Assembly: GCA_951799445.1 (NCBI GenBank)
Contig: OX637287.1
Location: 1,054,001-1,118,000 of the forward strand
Direction of reading: 5' to 3'
Length of the DNA stretch: 64,000 nt
Source: Pseudisothecium myosuroides
Lineage: Eukaryota > Streptophyta > Bryopsida > Hypnales > Lembophyllaceae
Of this stretch, positions 12,369 to 25,400 are shown piece by piece. Within the stretch, counting starts at the first letter, position 1. Every line of letters starts with the position of its first letter. Both the position numbers and the translations under genes were made by a program. Under the pieces are notes generated by a model. It ran no database searches. It was not told the origin of the DNA and was given only the letters and a program-made list of their open reading frames with translations.

Positions 12369-12446
12369 CACTATAACAAAACATGGTAAAAAAGAACCGC
12401 ACTCAAAATCGAGTGCGGTTCTTTTTTACCATGTTTTGTTATAGTG
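12369..12446. mobile_element. 78 bp perfectly palindromic CACTA-type MITE
   Basis: Arms at 12369-12404 and 12411-12446 are exact 36 bp reverse complements around a 6 base loop. Both ends begin CACTATAACAAAAC, and AAG is present directly on each side (12366-12368 and 12447-12449). A 3 bp duplication plus CACTA ends fits the En/Spm superfamily. Perfect arms suggest recent origin or conversion. Confidence 0.65.
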
Positions 12447-14754
12447 AAGTGAAGAGTGGAAGCAGCAGCAAAACAATACAAACACAAGTGGTGAAGAAGT
12501 ACCTTGCTCTGCTATGAACCTCAGAAGATGTGTAAATTTTGTGCGCTCAAGGGGATTATAGGAGTGACTTTTGTCTTTCTGGGTACAAGCATGCTTGGGG
12601 TACCCCAGTCAGGAACCAAGGAACAGGAATGAAATAATTTTCAATTAGCCTTTTTTACAAATAAAAATTAGAGCAATTTTTTTAAAACATTGGTTATTGT
12701 TAGAACACATATAGCCAAATCATTTTCAGGAATCAAAACCTATTAAATCTTTAATTTTTAATTTTCATATTTATTAGGATTTAACTGCTGATATCATATC
12801 AATTGAAAATATACATGTATATATAAGAATTTTACCATGATTTTTTGCCTATTCACTACTTTACAACTTACTTTTCATCTTTTACTTATGAAATCCAAAA
12901 AAATCTTCAATTTTGAATTCCTTTTAAACGTAGCCCTTTCTTGTGATATTTAAGATGATTTGAAAAATAATGAAAAATACTTAAATATCCCATATCAAGT
13001 TATAAATTACTACAATTGGTTATTAAAACATCACAAATCAATAAAGTGATTTGCAAACACTTTCTATTAAATATTTGTATTCCTTTTTGATTCCTAAATG
13101 AAAAATGGACATTGTCACAGAGTCCTAAATGGGGCTTCAGGAATCAAATTAACACCTTTATTCAATTAATGGCAATCTTTTTTGGATGATTCCATCTTGC
13201 ATTCTACTTGAAGCAAGTAAATTTGTATTAAAATTAAGTTTTTACAACAAAATCTGTAACTCAATCTACATTAAAGAAATGAACTTCACTGCATTTTATT
13301 GTGTGACGACATTTATGTTGTACCCCAAGCATGCTTGTACCCTTTCTTATAGGCAAATGAAGAGTGCTATGCAAGTAGCATTCATCAATTATCATGAATG
13401 CATGTTACAGTGACGATGGCATTCTGGGATCATGGACCTCACTTGATGTGGAGAAGTGTCTTTCAAGGTGAGAAGGACTAGTTTGGAAGCTACATTTTCA
13501 CTGGGAAAAGTGATGTGAAGCTATTGTAGTGTGCTATGAAGTCCGGAAGTGAAGCTATGCATTCAATGTGTGAGGGTGCAAGGAATAGCATTCTGCAGAG
13601 CCCTATACTTTGTAGATTTACACTTTAGAATTTTTTTTCAATTGTTTTGTTGCACTCTACGATGTACAGGTAGAGGATAGCCAATTTTTTATGAACCTCT
13701 GTTGCCTTGTACAAAGAGACTTCTACATGCATGAGTACGTAATATGATGTAGGAAGTCCTTGCAATGAATTCCCGGATAGCAGTGTAATGGATTGTGTTT
13801 CCCAAGAGCATGCCTCCAAACAAAGAAGCGACAAGTGTCACATTCGTACACAGGAGAAATACCTTCAGAAATTCTAGTAGAGTACGTACAAGTTCCCTTT
13901 ATACGACAGTAATAAAAGCTGATCACAAGAAGTTGACGTACTCCTGCTATTCATTTTCTGACTGCCCGGAGAGAAGTTCACTCATTTGGGAAAATGTACA
14001 GTAGCACTGCTGTCTAGAGCGGGCACTCAAAATTTTTTGTTTTTGCTGAGACCTTCGTGCGTTTCTATTTTTCAAAAAATCTGGACTTCGTGCTTGGGCG
14101 CTACCGAGTGCCATATCGATGCAAAACTTATGCAGCAAGCAAGAGAAAAAAGGATGGATGAAAAAATGCCGTCCCTACCAAGTTACAGAACTTTTCCTCT
14201 GTCCATCGTCCAAAAAGTGGACGGAAATCCGTTAAGGGGTTAAGCAATTCAGCATATCTGGTGTATGGGTATGATGAGGGGGAAAATTTTCCCGTTTAGA
14301 AAAATAGAATTAAGAAGGATTCCATATTTTTGTACATTTTTTTCCTCAAAAATAAAATTACTATGAATTTTTTTTAAAGATTCCGTTCAACCTATTCTTG
14401 TTATGTAGACCATCATATTTCCAAACATAGGCTAGTTACAAAATCGACAATGCTTCAATGCAGGTGATAATTGTAGCCTCTAATGTACATCTTGTAGTAA
14501 TTCTATGCTTTCAATGTACACCTCCCCGAAATTTGTGTTTCCCCTTTTCACAAATATCTGCGTGAGCTGTCAGCTAAACCACCAGCTGATCAGAAACAAA
14601 GCAGTTTAACTAACGGAAATTGGTGGCTGATCAGAAATGGGTTGGCTCCCTTAGCACCCCGATTTGCAATCTGAATATCTTGGGGCCAATTCAAAGAGGG
14701 TCACATATTTTTCAGAGGTGTCAGTTGTTTCACAAATCAAACCCAAGTAATACA

Positions 14755-15159
14755 TAAGGTAGGAGGCTTTGAAATCGCACAGACATTAAAAACCATCCCT
14801 ATAAATGGCTGTGAAATGGACATGAGGTGGTTCTAAAATTGACCTCTATAGTCATTGAATGAATCAAGGAAAAAAATATTATTAATTACAAGAGCCAATC
14901 ATTCTCTTTGTTTTCTCCATCTTTCTTTAGAATTGCAAGTGAACGGTTTTTGGAGGACCTAGGGTCATAAATAGGGACCTACGACCCAACTCTTTTGAAA
15001 ATTCATAAGTAATTCAATAATGCTTGAAAAAATATGAAACCACTTGTGTTAGATTCCTCATCTATTTTTCTTTGTCTAAAAATTGAGCTATAAATATCCG
15101 AAATACATGAAAAAGGAAGACCAACCTTTAGATGAGCGGTTTCTAAGCCTCCTACCATA
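14755..15159. mobile_element. TA-flanked MITE, family 'GGTAGGAGGC', copy 1
   Basis: Ends are TAAGGTAGGAGGCT on the left and AGCCTCCTACCATA on the right, with TA at both edges as for Tc1/mariner-like elements. Its interior matches 61487-61899 nearly end to end. Confidence 0.6.
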
Positions 15160-15639
15160 CTTCAAAGTATAGAAATAACAGTAAAGAAATGCTATTAATA
15201 ATCATAAGTACCTTGTCTATGAATTTGGAGTCATTTGGAGTCAAAATACAAAACTTATGGCCAAAAAACTAATCAATACGCAAAGTGTGACAGGAAAAAG
15301 TACAAGTGTTTTGTGCAATCACCCATAAGTAGGGAAAATTTGGATCTTGTCTAAAATTTTAAAAATTGTACGACTATTTCTGAAATTTTTAAAAAAAAAT
15401 CATTGTTGCTACTTCCAAATATCCAAAAATTATCCACTCTAAGATTTTGAAAAAAGATTACATTTACGCTTGAATAGAAAATATCAATTCAAAATTAGGA
15501 GTGTCTAAAAATTTGGAAAAAGCAAAGTGCCGGAAGTCAAGAAATCTAAATGAAGTTGCCGAACTGTTGAACTACAAAAAATAAACTATTTTGGCTACAA
15601 GGCGTCGAAATTGACCTACGCGTACGATATTGAAAATTT

Positions 15640-15962
15640 CCACGTTGTTGCGTTGGTTGCCATGAGACAGTTATTTAGCAATCATTGATTATGTAGAGTC
15701 ATTATTTGACAACTGCAATATGACTACACGCACTCCGCATCATTGACATTGACAAAAGACATATAATAAACTATCAAAGGAGAAGTTCATGTCTTAGTTT
15801 CATCCTCTGTCATCTAGAAGTCATTTAAATCACTAATATATGATTGTAGTGCGAGCTAGGGATTTTTTTTGAGCCTTTGGAGGGCCCCGCAATCGTAGTT
15901 TAATCATTAAGGACACATAGTCATTGTTTCAATGGTTATAAAACACCCCTTTCTTACTAATG
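15640..15962 (-). mobile_element. Fragment related to the CACTA element at 17.8-19.8 kb, inverted
   Basis: About 310 bases match the first 320 bases of the 17772 element in reverse orientation, including the pairing of CACCCCTTTC with GAAAAGGGGTG and a block around GACATATAATAAACTATCAA. The outer end is degraded (TTACTAATG). The other end was not found. The preceding 15160-15640 is AT-rich with nothing recognisable. Confidence 0.45.
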
Positions 15963-16303
15963 TTTTTTATTTATTTTTGGCAGTCAATATGCTGATGACA
16001 TACTTTTTTTGGCTATTGTGCTCACAGGTTTAATTATTGTGGCGCTACATAAACATTCTTTCCTTGATGTATGAGCATTTGCTAAAATGTGAAGTGAATT
16101 GAATTGACATTCTTTGCCAATGTATGCAAGTAGAATTTGCTTTAAGTCTTTTGTGGATTTAAAGAGCACATACTTGCATCTATGATTTGGGATGTCATTG
16201 TTACATTGGGCAAGTTACGATCACCTGATATTTTGTAAAGGCGGACACAACAAATGGTTTGGACGGACCAGATAGATAATGTGACTACCTTAAAGTAATC
16301 ACA

Positions 16304-17400
16304 ATGGGCGGATTAGGGTCACCAAATGTCCCAAATGGGCAGACAATATTGGAGCACTCATTTATTTTCAATGTGGGATTTTCTACTTTAGAGATGAAGA
16401 GGCGGAAGACTCTTGCTGTCGTGGAGCTCATCTCCAAAGGCTCTCCTTGCAAAATGTCCGCAGGACCTAGGAATGTGTACCTCATATTTCCAAATGTGAA
16501 GAAGGTAGTTGACCTCAAGGACAATCAAATGGAGGTGAAGTGCCTCATTAGTGAGGTGGATGTGGATGCTTCAAAAATTAGAGTAGGTGTACACCTTAAT
16601 TCTTGTTTTGCTACTATGTTGGTTGCGCACATTGATAGTGTGGTTAAAATATATGCACAAAAAAACAAAGAGAGGTTGAGAGCCGAACATCTAGCATTCA
16701 CTACATTTAAAGATTGGGATGATGTTACGGCCTTAAGGGACGCAAAAATTGTTTGGGTTTTAGTGGATATGTTTCTCAAGAGTCATACATCAAATCTATT
16801 GCACAAGATGAGAAACTTGGGGCGTGGAGGTGCAGTGGCTTGGACCTTGACGGAGTTGGGCGTGGAAATGAGCGATTGGAGACAAGTGCTTCAAGGTGTG
16901 TTTAAAGCGGTCAAGGACAAGTGCTTCGAGGTGCATTTTGAACTATGCTTGATCGGAAATTGTTCTTTGGGGAGTTAGTTCTAGAGGTGGTAATAAGTGG
17001 CAATTAGGTTTCTTAAGGATTTGTCGCTTGTGTAGTGGCTTCTTTTGTTTTGGAGGAAAGAGAGAAGAGGATGCTTTTTGCATATTAGGTACTACAACTC
17101 AAAAAAATTCTAGAGCCATATAACAAATATGTTATTGCAGCAATATAAGAGTTTGGTAAACAAAGCCTACAAGCTAAATTCTATTCTAGCGGTAGTAAAA
17201 GATATACTTCAGAAATAATGAACCTTCTTCTTGGTATAATCATAAATGAACACACTACATACAAAACTTACGCTCATTGAAGCGGCCATTGATAGTCACC
17301 TATCTTCCCCTAGTGAAAAAGATTTTACTAAAATTAAGCTTAGAAAATATGAAGAATACCAACAAACAACTTGAAATTAAACACTAGCTGGAACATAAGG
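16304..17400 (+). pseudogene. Unknown protein gene, paralogue A of the gene at 28.5-29.4 kb, degraded
   Basis: A 224-residue open frame ends at 16978. It shows the series KRRKTLAVVELISKGSP, DWDDVTALRDAK and VDMFLKSHTSNLL also found in paralogue B (VAVVELIFVGSP, LVALRDARML, IDTYLKSQ). Right after SNLLHKM the match to B stops. About 320 bases related to 27975-28230 follow, and the match resumes at about 17136 (NKAYK, EAAIDS, SPSEKDF-like) with frame breaks. So copy A carries an inserted segment and a broken second half. A likely acceptor lies near 16393, before the ATG of MKRRK. I do not recognise the family. Confidence 0.4.
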
Positions 17401-17771
17401 ACATCAATTCTACAACATATTATTGTAAATGTGGAAAAGGTTTTATTAAAATTATGCTGAAATTAGTGGTTTTGGATGCCACCACAATACTATTGGATAC
17501 TTTGAGTAAATTTATTCATTATTATCACATTAGGCAAATTAGGATCACTAGACGTCTCGAACGAGCGGACATATTGGATGGACCAATTGGACAATGTGAC
17601 TACCTTAAAGTATTCACATCAAATAGATCAAGGTCATCGGATGTCCCAAACAGGCAGGTAAATTGGACAATTTGGACGGACAGTCTGTTTAATGTGATAA
17701 TATGGATTAATTAAGCATATTATTGTAAATGTTATAGAACTTTTATATTGATTATAGATTTTTTTCCCAAT
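17401..17771. repeat. Spacer with imperfect repeats of the 16.2-16.4 kb region
   Basis: The words AATGTGACTACCTTAAAGTA and GATGTCCCAAA with nearby ATTGGAC/GGACGGA blocks occur at 16255-16360 and again at 17540-17700. No gene is seen. Confidence 0.35.
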
Positions 17772-19830
17772 CACTAGTGGAAAAGGGGTGTTTTGTAACC
17801 ACCAAAACAATGATTAGGTGTCTTCAATGACTACATTGTCATTGCCCGCTTCAAACAAGGCTCAAAAACAAACTTGGCTCACATTACAATTATACATCAG
17901 TGATTAAATGATTGCTAAATGACAAGAGGATGAAACTATCAACGTTGATAGTTTATTATGTCTTTTATTGACATTGGTGATGCAAACTGCATGCATGTAG
18001 TCATACTATAGTTGTCAAATAATGACTTTGTGTAATCAATGACTACTGAATAACTGTCTCACGACAACCACTGGAGCAACGTGAAAATTTTCACTAGCTA
18101 TAAGCTAGGATATTTGTAATTCCAACTTGGCACATCTAACTAGAATTTGTCGTGGTGTAAATGTCGTACAGTCATTGTTTGCCAATTTCTATAGTTGTAA
18201 TGCAATCGTTTTTGAGTCAAGTTGGGCAGTTATAGAACCAATCATATACCACTGAGTTAGTGGCATCTGACAAGTGAAAAATTATGATTGCATCTCAACA
18301 ACAAATAGACGGCTCAAATTGCATTTTGTGGTGCAATAAATCCTAGACCACATTTTAGATTAGTTGCCTTTCCACTTCTATGGTAATTGACATGTTGCAT
18401 TAGGGGAGATTTGAGAGCAAGGGAGGGCTGTTTTAGACTTGTTCTCCTATTCTGAATTAGCAATATAGTTGTCAGAATTTTTTTCAAAAACAAAATTAAA
18501 ATAACTAAACTAAAAATTAAAAATTAAATAAAATAATATATATACATTTTAAATTTTTTTCAAAAAATTTGACGTGGCACTGTCTTGACCATGTCAAACT
18601 ACACATGTAGTAGGGTTCCCAAGCTGGGAACAAGCTGGGAACTTGCAGTCTTTTTTTGGCCTCAAATGTCTTCTAATGCATGTTGTGATTGCATCTCCTT
18701 GATAAGTCATTTCTTAGTTATTGATTAATCACCAATTAGTTATTGATTATTGTTGTCATTGAATAGTTATTAATTAGTATTGATGTCATTGATTATTAAT
18801 TGATTAGATATTGATTCTATGTCATGGTGTAGTCATAGAATACATTCTGATGACTCATTTGTAATGTGGCAGCCATAGGATGTAGTTCTAGTTGTCGAAG
18901 ATGAATGGTGGAAATTTTTTAGTTTGAGATATTTTGCAACTAGCTCTAACGAACTACAGAATTCACTTGCAACAAATGGGGATTGTCTAAAAACATAAGT
19001 AGCTTGAGACATCTGTATTTGCTTAGTTGTGATGCCCAAAGGTTGTTTGATGCTGAAAAGCTATATTTTCTTGAAGTTTAGTCCTAGTGTAGTCCGAGTG
19101 CAGTTATTGTAGTGATAATGCAATTATAAAACAACTGCTTCCATCACTTGTCTCAATCATGCTACAATAATATACAAGACTCATTCATGCATGTCATTGA
19201 TGCAGTCATTTTTTAAGTAATAAATATAAAAAATGATTCAAAAACAATTGTATTGAAATCCTCTTACTTCTAGTTTTTGTATTTGCAACTACAAAATAAC
19301 TAATGAATGACTGTAGTAGTCATATACACAACTATTGCATAACCAAAATATGAACGATTGAACAATGACTACCATATGATTTCTAATGATTGTTGGGTGA
19401 GAACCAACATATAAATGACTAAACAATAATTGTTGGCCTTTGTGCCACATCAGATCACATATAACACATCAACCTTGATTTGTCTACAAAACTCTCCACG
19501 TCAACAAGTAGATTGGAAGACGCGTGCCACATTAGCAAAGCCCCATTACCGATTCAGTCTATATTAGCTACCACGTCGGACAACCCACGCAAGATCAGCC
19601 ATGCCTCATCATTGGTTGTATCCATGTCAACAATCCAATTGATGAACTTTGGCATCAACAAAGGAATGAGAAATAATCACTTGGTCTAAATGACTCAAAT
19701 GTCCTAAATAACTTGTCTACAATGGCTCTAATCCTCAAATTATTGTACTAGTCATTTTGTAGTCACATGTGTCCCAAATGACTTAAATCCAATTATTCAG
19801 CCTTATTATTAGATCCTTTTTCTACTAGTG
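17772..19830. mobile_element. CACTA-type non-autonomous element, 2.06 kb
   Basis: Ends are CACTAGTGGAAAAGG on the left and CTTTTTCTACTAGTG on the right. The flanking triplets are AAT and AAA (imperfect). The interior has no transposase frame. It is rich in subterminal words such as ATGACT/AGTCAT and has captured another MITE at 18398-18678. Confidence 0.5.
18398..18678. mobile_element. MITE of the 'CATTAGGGGAGATTTGAG' family, nested in the CACTA element
   Basis: The left end is CATTAGGGGAGATTTGAG, and the right end reads inward as CATTAGAAGACATTTGAGG. The core holds a GACGTGGCA ... CCATGTCA palindromic block followed by GTTCCCAAGCTGGGAAC. Related copies lie near 29749, 42774, 59925 and 61440-62137. 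Confidence 0.5.
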
Positions 19831-20515
19831 AAAAAAACTAAATCTTTGATGAATTTGAATTCAATGTTAATGTGGCAAGCTACAATGCTTATTTGGTTGT
19901 AGCTTCATAGCCAACTACTACTCACCAGCATCTCCCAATCTTGTGTTGCGTTGTCAAGTGTCAACAACCTATTCTTCTTGTAAATCTCATTTATCTTGAT
20001 ATGGATTTTAATATAGTGTTCTTCTAATAAATAGGTGTGTTAAAGTGATTTTTTTAATATTTGAAAATGCTAGCACTACTAGAAAATTCAATTTTTCTGT
20101 TGATTTGGATAGTAATCTATTGATTTGGATAGAAATGAACAAAAAAGTTAAACCAAATCAACATGGAAATGATCAATTTCATAGTGGATGAAATTGTTAA
20201 ATTACAAAATTTAGGAAGGTATTGTTCTCACTTGAATAAATGTTTTTATCTTTAGATGAATATGTTAATATTCTTCATCCATATTTTGTAAATTTCTTCT
20301 ATGTTCATCAATGTAAATAGCTTCTTTACTCCAGTGAAGATCATCTCTTGCCATATCTAAAATAAATGAAAAAAAAATCTACTTCCCGGCACAAGAGAAG
20401 GGGCCAAACTTCTTTATCTTGATCTTCTTCACATGTTCCTCACATGTAAAGTGTTTTCATTGTTGCCTCATCACTCGCTCATCATTCGTTTTGCGTGCAA
20501 GTGCAACCAATGTAC

Positions 20516-21402
20516 AGTACAGTTGGGTCCAACAATATTACAAACTGTCTTTTTCTACCATTAAAAGAATCTCATATAAAATTCAATAAAATTGGCATTT
20601 TTTGTCTTGCATAATTAACATTCAATTCTTACGCAATCCCAATCAAGCCTACCAAATTTCAATTTCAGAAAAACTAAACTTCATTTTTGGTGAATTTTTG
20701 AAGTTAATTTTCATTATTTTACATTATATTTTATTTATAACAATTGGTGATTAATTTTTTTAATTTGATTGCATAAATATGTAGGCAACATCTATACGCA
20801 CATGTTTCATACTAAAAAACACACACCATTAAGTAAAAAGAATATAATAATCTAAGAAAAGTTCAATGTATGGTGGCATACAATCAAACTTTATAAACTA
20901 AATATCTTAATAGTTTTAAATAGATTTTGCTATTTGCCCATCACATGGTAACTACTTTTGTACATTTGAGCATGATGGTACAATTACATTTTTAAAACTA
21001 TCTATTACAATAAAAAGATATCTATTTTCCAAAAGTAGGGCATTGTCACCCAACAATGAAATTTCTATATTAGAGGCAATTTTAAATTTTTTTTGGAGAT
21101 GCTTGTTGAAGATAAGATGTGTTGGTGTAAGGATGTTTCCCACATATCTTTGCAATCGAATTAAAAAAATTCATCACCAACGTTTTTCAATGAATTTTCA
21201 AATAAAACCATGAAAATTAAATGAAAAAATTCACCCAACTAAACGGGGTTTTCGTTTTTCGAAACTCAAATTTGGTAAGCTTAGGCTTGATTGGAATTGC
21301 GTAAGAATTGAATGTCAATTATGCAAGACAAAAAGTGCCAATTTTATTGAATACTGCGGGCACAAAAAGGCAGTTTGTAAGATTATTGGACCCAACTGTA
21401 CT
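20516..21402. mobile_element. DNA element with long terminal inverted repeats, 0.89 kb
   Basis: Both ends begin AGTACAGTTGGGTCCAA. The inverted match continues for roughly 150-170 bases, including GCAAGACAAAAA and TTACGCAATCCCAATCAAGC. The interior is AT-rich with no transposase. Long inverted repeats suggest a Mutator-like or foldback element. No clear target duplication is seen. Confidence 0.5.
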
Positions 21403-21790
21403 GATGAGAGCTTTCATATCCCATGGATCCGATCGCTCAACGTCGAAGTGCAAATCTTGTGTTTGCACAAACTCATAATGCTTAACTTTCTAAAGCATTT
21501 GAGTTGCTGCACAGCAATGGTGACCCATCCTCGACTGCAAAGAAAGGATACTGAATGAGCTCCCTTGTGTTGCAGCATCTTCCGATCCCGAGTGCATCCC
21601 AACTGCAGGGAATTGATCGTCTGCGAGGAGAAGGAACAAGCGGCTTTTGTGTGCCTTGCAGGAATTAGAACAAGCAGAGGAGGTCCTTCAGCGATCGTTT
21701 TTCTGGGTATGCTCGGAGTGGGTCGTCACTCATTGCAGCTAGCATGCCGAGTTTGGAGAGCCAGAGTGGTGAATCGCGTGTGGAATCTCC

Positions 21791-21868
21791 GTCTTCCTGG
21801 TTCTATTTGCCGACACCATGCCGGGTCTCACGCTCGGCCTCATGTCGCTGGGCTTGGTCCAGACATGA
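21791..21868 (+). pseudogene. Fragment of a DUF21/CNNM-type membrane protein gene
   Basis: The frame from 21791 reads VFLVLFADTMPGLTLGLMSL then GLVQT before a stop at 21866-21868. This matches the signature transmembrane segment of plant CBS/DUF21-domain proteins (usually LVLFAG-MSGLTLGLMSL). Directly after it the sequence switches to the Rab escort/CHMP7 leader (AGCTGGCACA...). It is a rearrangement scrap. Confidence 0.5.
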
Positions 21869-21869
21869 G

Positions 21870-22468
21870 AAGCTGGCACAAATCGATCTAGCTCCCACGC
21901 ACACCCAATCTGTGACTAGTACTTCATTCCGGGAAACAACGTTGCAAGATTCTTACAACAGTTCTTTCGAAATTGAAGCAATCTGTTAACTCAAAGTCCT
22001 ACTGCGAAGAACTACGATCACTCAATCTTCCCAATTGAGCATTGACGTGCTCTCTTTCACCCCAAGCAAAGGGTCGCCATGTATGCAGTTCTAAGTGCCA
22101 CGTCGGATGTATCGTGGGTAATAGTCAGTACCCTCGCTCCACCTCGTCACTCTCGGAGGCCTCACCTTTTAACTTCGAAGACCTAATTTGCAAAGCTGTG
22201 ATGGTGTCGTGATCGTGATCGTGCAGGAAGTAAGATTGTTCTCTCGGAGTGCAAAGAAAGAATTGCTACTGGTCTCGAGTGAGAGAGACCTGTTGAAGAG
22301 CGGGAAAGCATGTTCCGGTTACAATTTAGGGTTGAAGAAACAGGAACTTGGTGAAGAAGCTGTGATGGTTTGATGGTTTGATGGTTGTGATGTTTGCTTT
22401 GAGTTGGATTGTTAGGTTTCGGATTTAGCGGGATGTGGGAGTAGCTTGAGTATTGGTGAGGTCTGGCT
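21870..22468 (+). repeat. Copy of the Rab escort/CHMP7 head-to-head spacer
   Basis: Matches 33290-33906 closely, including the CTTCATTCCGGGAAACAAC word, the GAAGACCTAATTTGCAA block and the leader up to the CHMP7 ATG. The Rab escort exon 1 remnant found at the other copy is absent here. Confidence 0.6.
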
Positions 22469-25400
22469 ATGGCTGCAAAGGAGCGCCGAGAGTCGCCGTT
22501 GGCGACGTTTCTGAGGGCGGAGGTGCCGGACTGGGACGATGAGGTGGTGGCCCGAGCTCGGTACAAGGGCTTTACAGGCCAAAGAGCGGATTGGGAGAGT
22601 CGCCTGCACTTCTGGAAGGGTTTGGTGGTGAAGAGTGCGCGCCACCTTGGCCTGCTCGCGATTGAACCCAGCCAAGTACGTGATTCGAGTCTTTCTGGGA
22701 CCGAATGTCATGTCCGTATTGTGATCTTGGATTTGCTTTGATGCTGTGAGTTTGCTGACTTGTTGCGTCTTCCAGGTCCAGCATTTGTGGTTTCTTCGTG
22801 AAGGGATCACGCCATTGGGAATATCTACAGTTCTGGTATAGTGCTCATACTCTGTACATCCCCTACTCACCTTCGTGATTGATCTTTTGCCATCAACTCA
22901 GAAGTCGAGTGTCGATGCCGTTGTATACCATGCTTTCTTTGAAATGACGGACTCCATGGGTAGGCAGATTTAGTGTGGCTTTAGATTGCATCAGTTGCAT
23001 CGGATCAGGCTTATGATTTGAAGCAACTTATTTTCTAGACTGAAATGCGTAAATCTGGGGAGCTTCAAACAAGGGAATAGCTGATGCGGCCTCAGGCATC
23101 ACTTGTTCAGTGTACGGGCTCAGTTTTCAAACAAATTTTCACATGGGTGGGTAGCCAAGTCCGTGGTGCATCAGCTGGAGCACAACCGGAGAGTGGACTG
23201 CCTGATATGCTGATCGTCATTCCTCTACTACAGGTACACTTTCTTTGGAGCTTGTTGGCATGAGTGTTCACATCAAAATGAGTTTGGTGTGAGCTCAAAC
23301 ATTGAAATCTCTTTACATACCTACATGTAATTCATTTCAGTGAGTCCTTTTTTCTTTCTTCAATTTTATGCATGATTCTGTTTCGGCAGGACGGATCATA
23401 CATTAATCCGTCTAAGCAGACCGTGTTGTTAACTCGTCACGCCCTAATTGGATCTCGTGTTTCCTCTTGAGCGGGTCACATGGGAACTTCCTTTTCTTTT
23501 ATTGTACTGTTTGACCGTTAACAACAGGCAAGGCATATTCGGGCGTTTTCACAGGCCTTTTTTTTGGGCAGAATCGGCCTCAAGTTCCGATTCTACCTCA
23601 AGTGCCGATTATGTCGGATACCAAAATTTCAATTGTTGTGAGGCAATTTGAAGCACAATTCCGTTCACCATTTCGCAGAATTAGAGTCCTTCAATCCGTA
23701 AGAGGATATATTCATACTCCTGCTTTCTAGAGCACCAGTATCTGTGAAATCGTGGCTTTAGTTTTGCAAAAATAGTTGTGAAATTCCTTCGAGAAATTCG
23801 AGAAATTTGAAATTTCCTGTTCTTGTGTTGCTCGTTTTGGATCCCTCTCAATGCTACTGATTTTCAATTAGGTCAACTGGGCCACCAAATTTACTGCAAA
23901 ACGATGGATTGTGAGGGCAACAGAATTTTGAGTAATTTCTCGATGCTCTTAGTGGTGATGGTGGTAACACAAATTCTCCACCGAACCATGGGCATCGACC
24001 CCTAAATCTCCATTTAACAACATTCAATACAATGCAGAAATGAAACAGCATCGTGGTTTATTCCAATTGCAAGATGCTCAATGGAGTAATCAAATCCACA
24101 CTTTACAATGGATCAATTGACAAACTCAGATTGACAGATTGCCTTCTCGATCAATCAAGCTCGATCTTCAAACGAACAAATTATATTCAACAAATTGTTG
24201 ATTGCTGGCTTTAGTTGTCTCCGGATCAGATTTGGAACCGGACTCTGTCGACATACAACCTACAAAGTGCATCCCCAAACATTGCAATGTAAAGCACAGC
24301 ATTCACCAAAACAAAGCCTTCACTTGTATAGGAAAAGAATTATGTACATAATGAGCAGCTCCAAGGCTGTAGATAGTTTTGATCTAAACTACTCAAAAAA
24401 TTTAGTGAAGGTTATTGCAACTCAAAGAACTGTAAGAATGAATGCACTAAACTAATTGGAGTTTGGAGTGTCCTTTGGTGTTGATATGCTTGCAAGCAAT
24501 GAGGTTGCTGTAGCCGCATCACGGACAATAAGTTGAATGGTACAGTTCATGAGATTGCCATGAAATATTGTACTACCAATGGTCCAGGTATTTGTAACAT
24601 TGTAAGTGTGCGCTGCGAGAACACCATGAGCACGTATAAGCCCGACCACTTTCTCTAGAACATCATTTAAAGACCAAAATTCTTCGTTAGACAAGTGCTT
24701 ATGATCTGGCAAAGAAACTTGATGATTAACAATTGCATTCAAGTCTGTCATTGTTTGAAAACGTGGCATAATAGCCAAATTGTCAGCATGAACCAAAAGA
24801 TCAGCATTCGGCTCGCTAGTTGACGAGCTCTCAACGTTAGCTCCAATGCTCCAGACTGAAGCACACAAAACCGGTCTTGCTCGTATTTGAGAGCCGCCTC
24901 CCACGAAACGGCTCCACTAGTCCCTGGAACAACACTTGCAACATTTTGAGGCGCCCTCATAATAATGCCATCAGAGTCCACGTCATACCGCATATACCCT
25001 TCCTTCAAAGTATAACCGGTCATTCTCATGCCAAGTTTAGGTGGAACCCCTTTAGAATTGAAGCGGCATATAATTGTAATGCATGCACTCTTGTTAGAGT
25101 AGTTTCCTTCTTAAACACCTAGAAGAGTAGTTATCATAGACTTCAACCATTTAGAGATCGTCCTAACTCCAACACGTTTTTTGGAATACCAGTCACCTGG
25201 TTCTTGTAAATTATTACCATCCATGGCTCGCAAGAAAAATGGATGGGCTTCGTTATCTGGCCATTTTGGCAAATGTGAGATGTACGGCTCAAATGTCTCC
25301 ACAAGATTTGCATGACTATAAGTGACTCCCTTGCGCATCTTTTTTGGTTGACAATGGCGCAAATCCACTTTATGATTCTTAGAATTACGTTCATCAAACC

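Larger units (their letters stand above)
6985..14243 (-). mobile_element. piggyBac-like DNA transposon, about 7.3 kb, with an internal transposase
   Basis: The proposed ends are TTAACCCTTTAG at 6985 and, reading inward from the right, TTAACCCCTTAACGG ending at 14243. Both begin with the TTAA target and a CCC(C)-TTA terminus, as expected for the superfamily. The transposase lies inside on the minus strand. The central 8.2-11.6 kb is clearly more GC-rich than the surrounding AT-rich DNA. Two CACTA-type MITEs have inserted (11783-11925 and 12369-12446), so the element is not fresh. The left boundary is the weaker call because the inverted match is short. Confidence 0.5.

Noticed and set aside
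22183..22870. Minus-strand frames of 127-152 residues, repeated at 33756-34155
   Set aside because: Antisense to CHMP7 exon 1 and its leader; duplicated only because the locus is duplicated.
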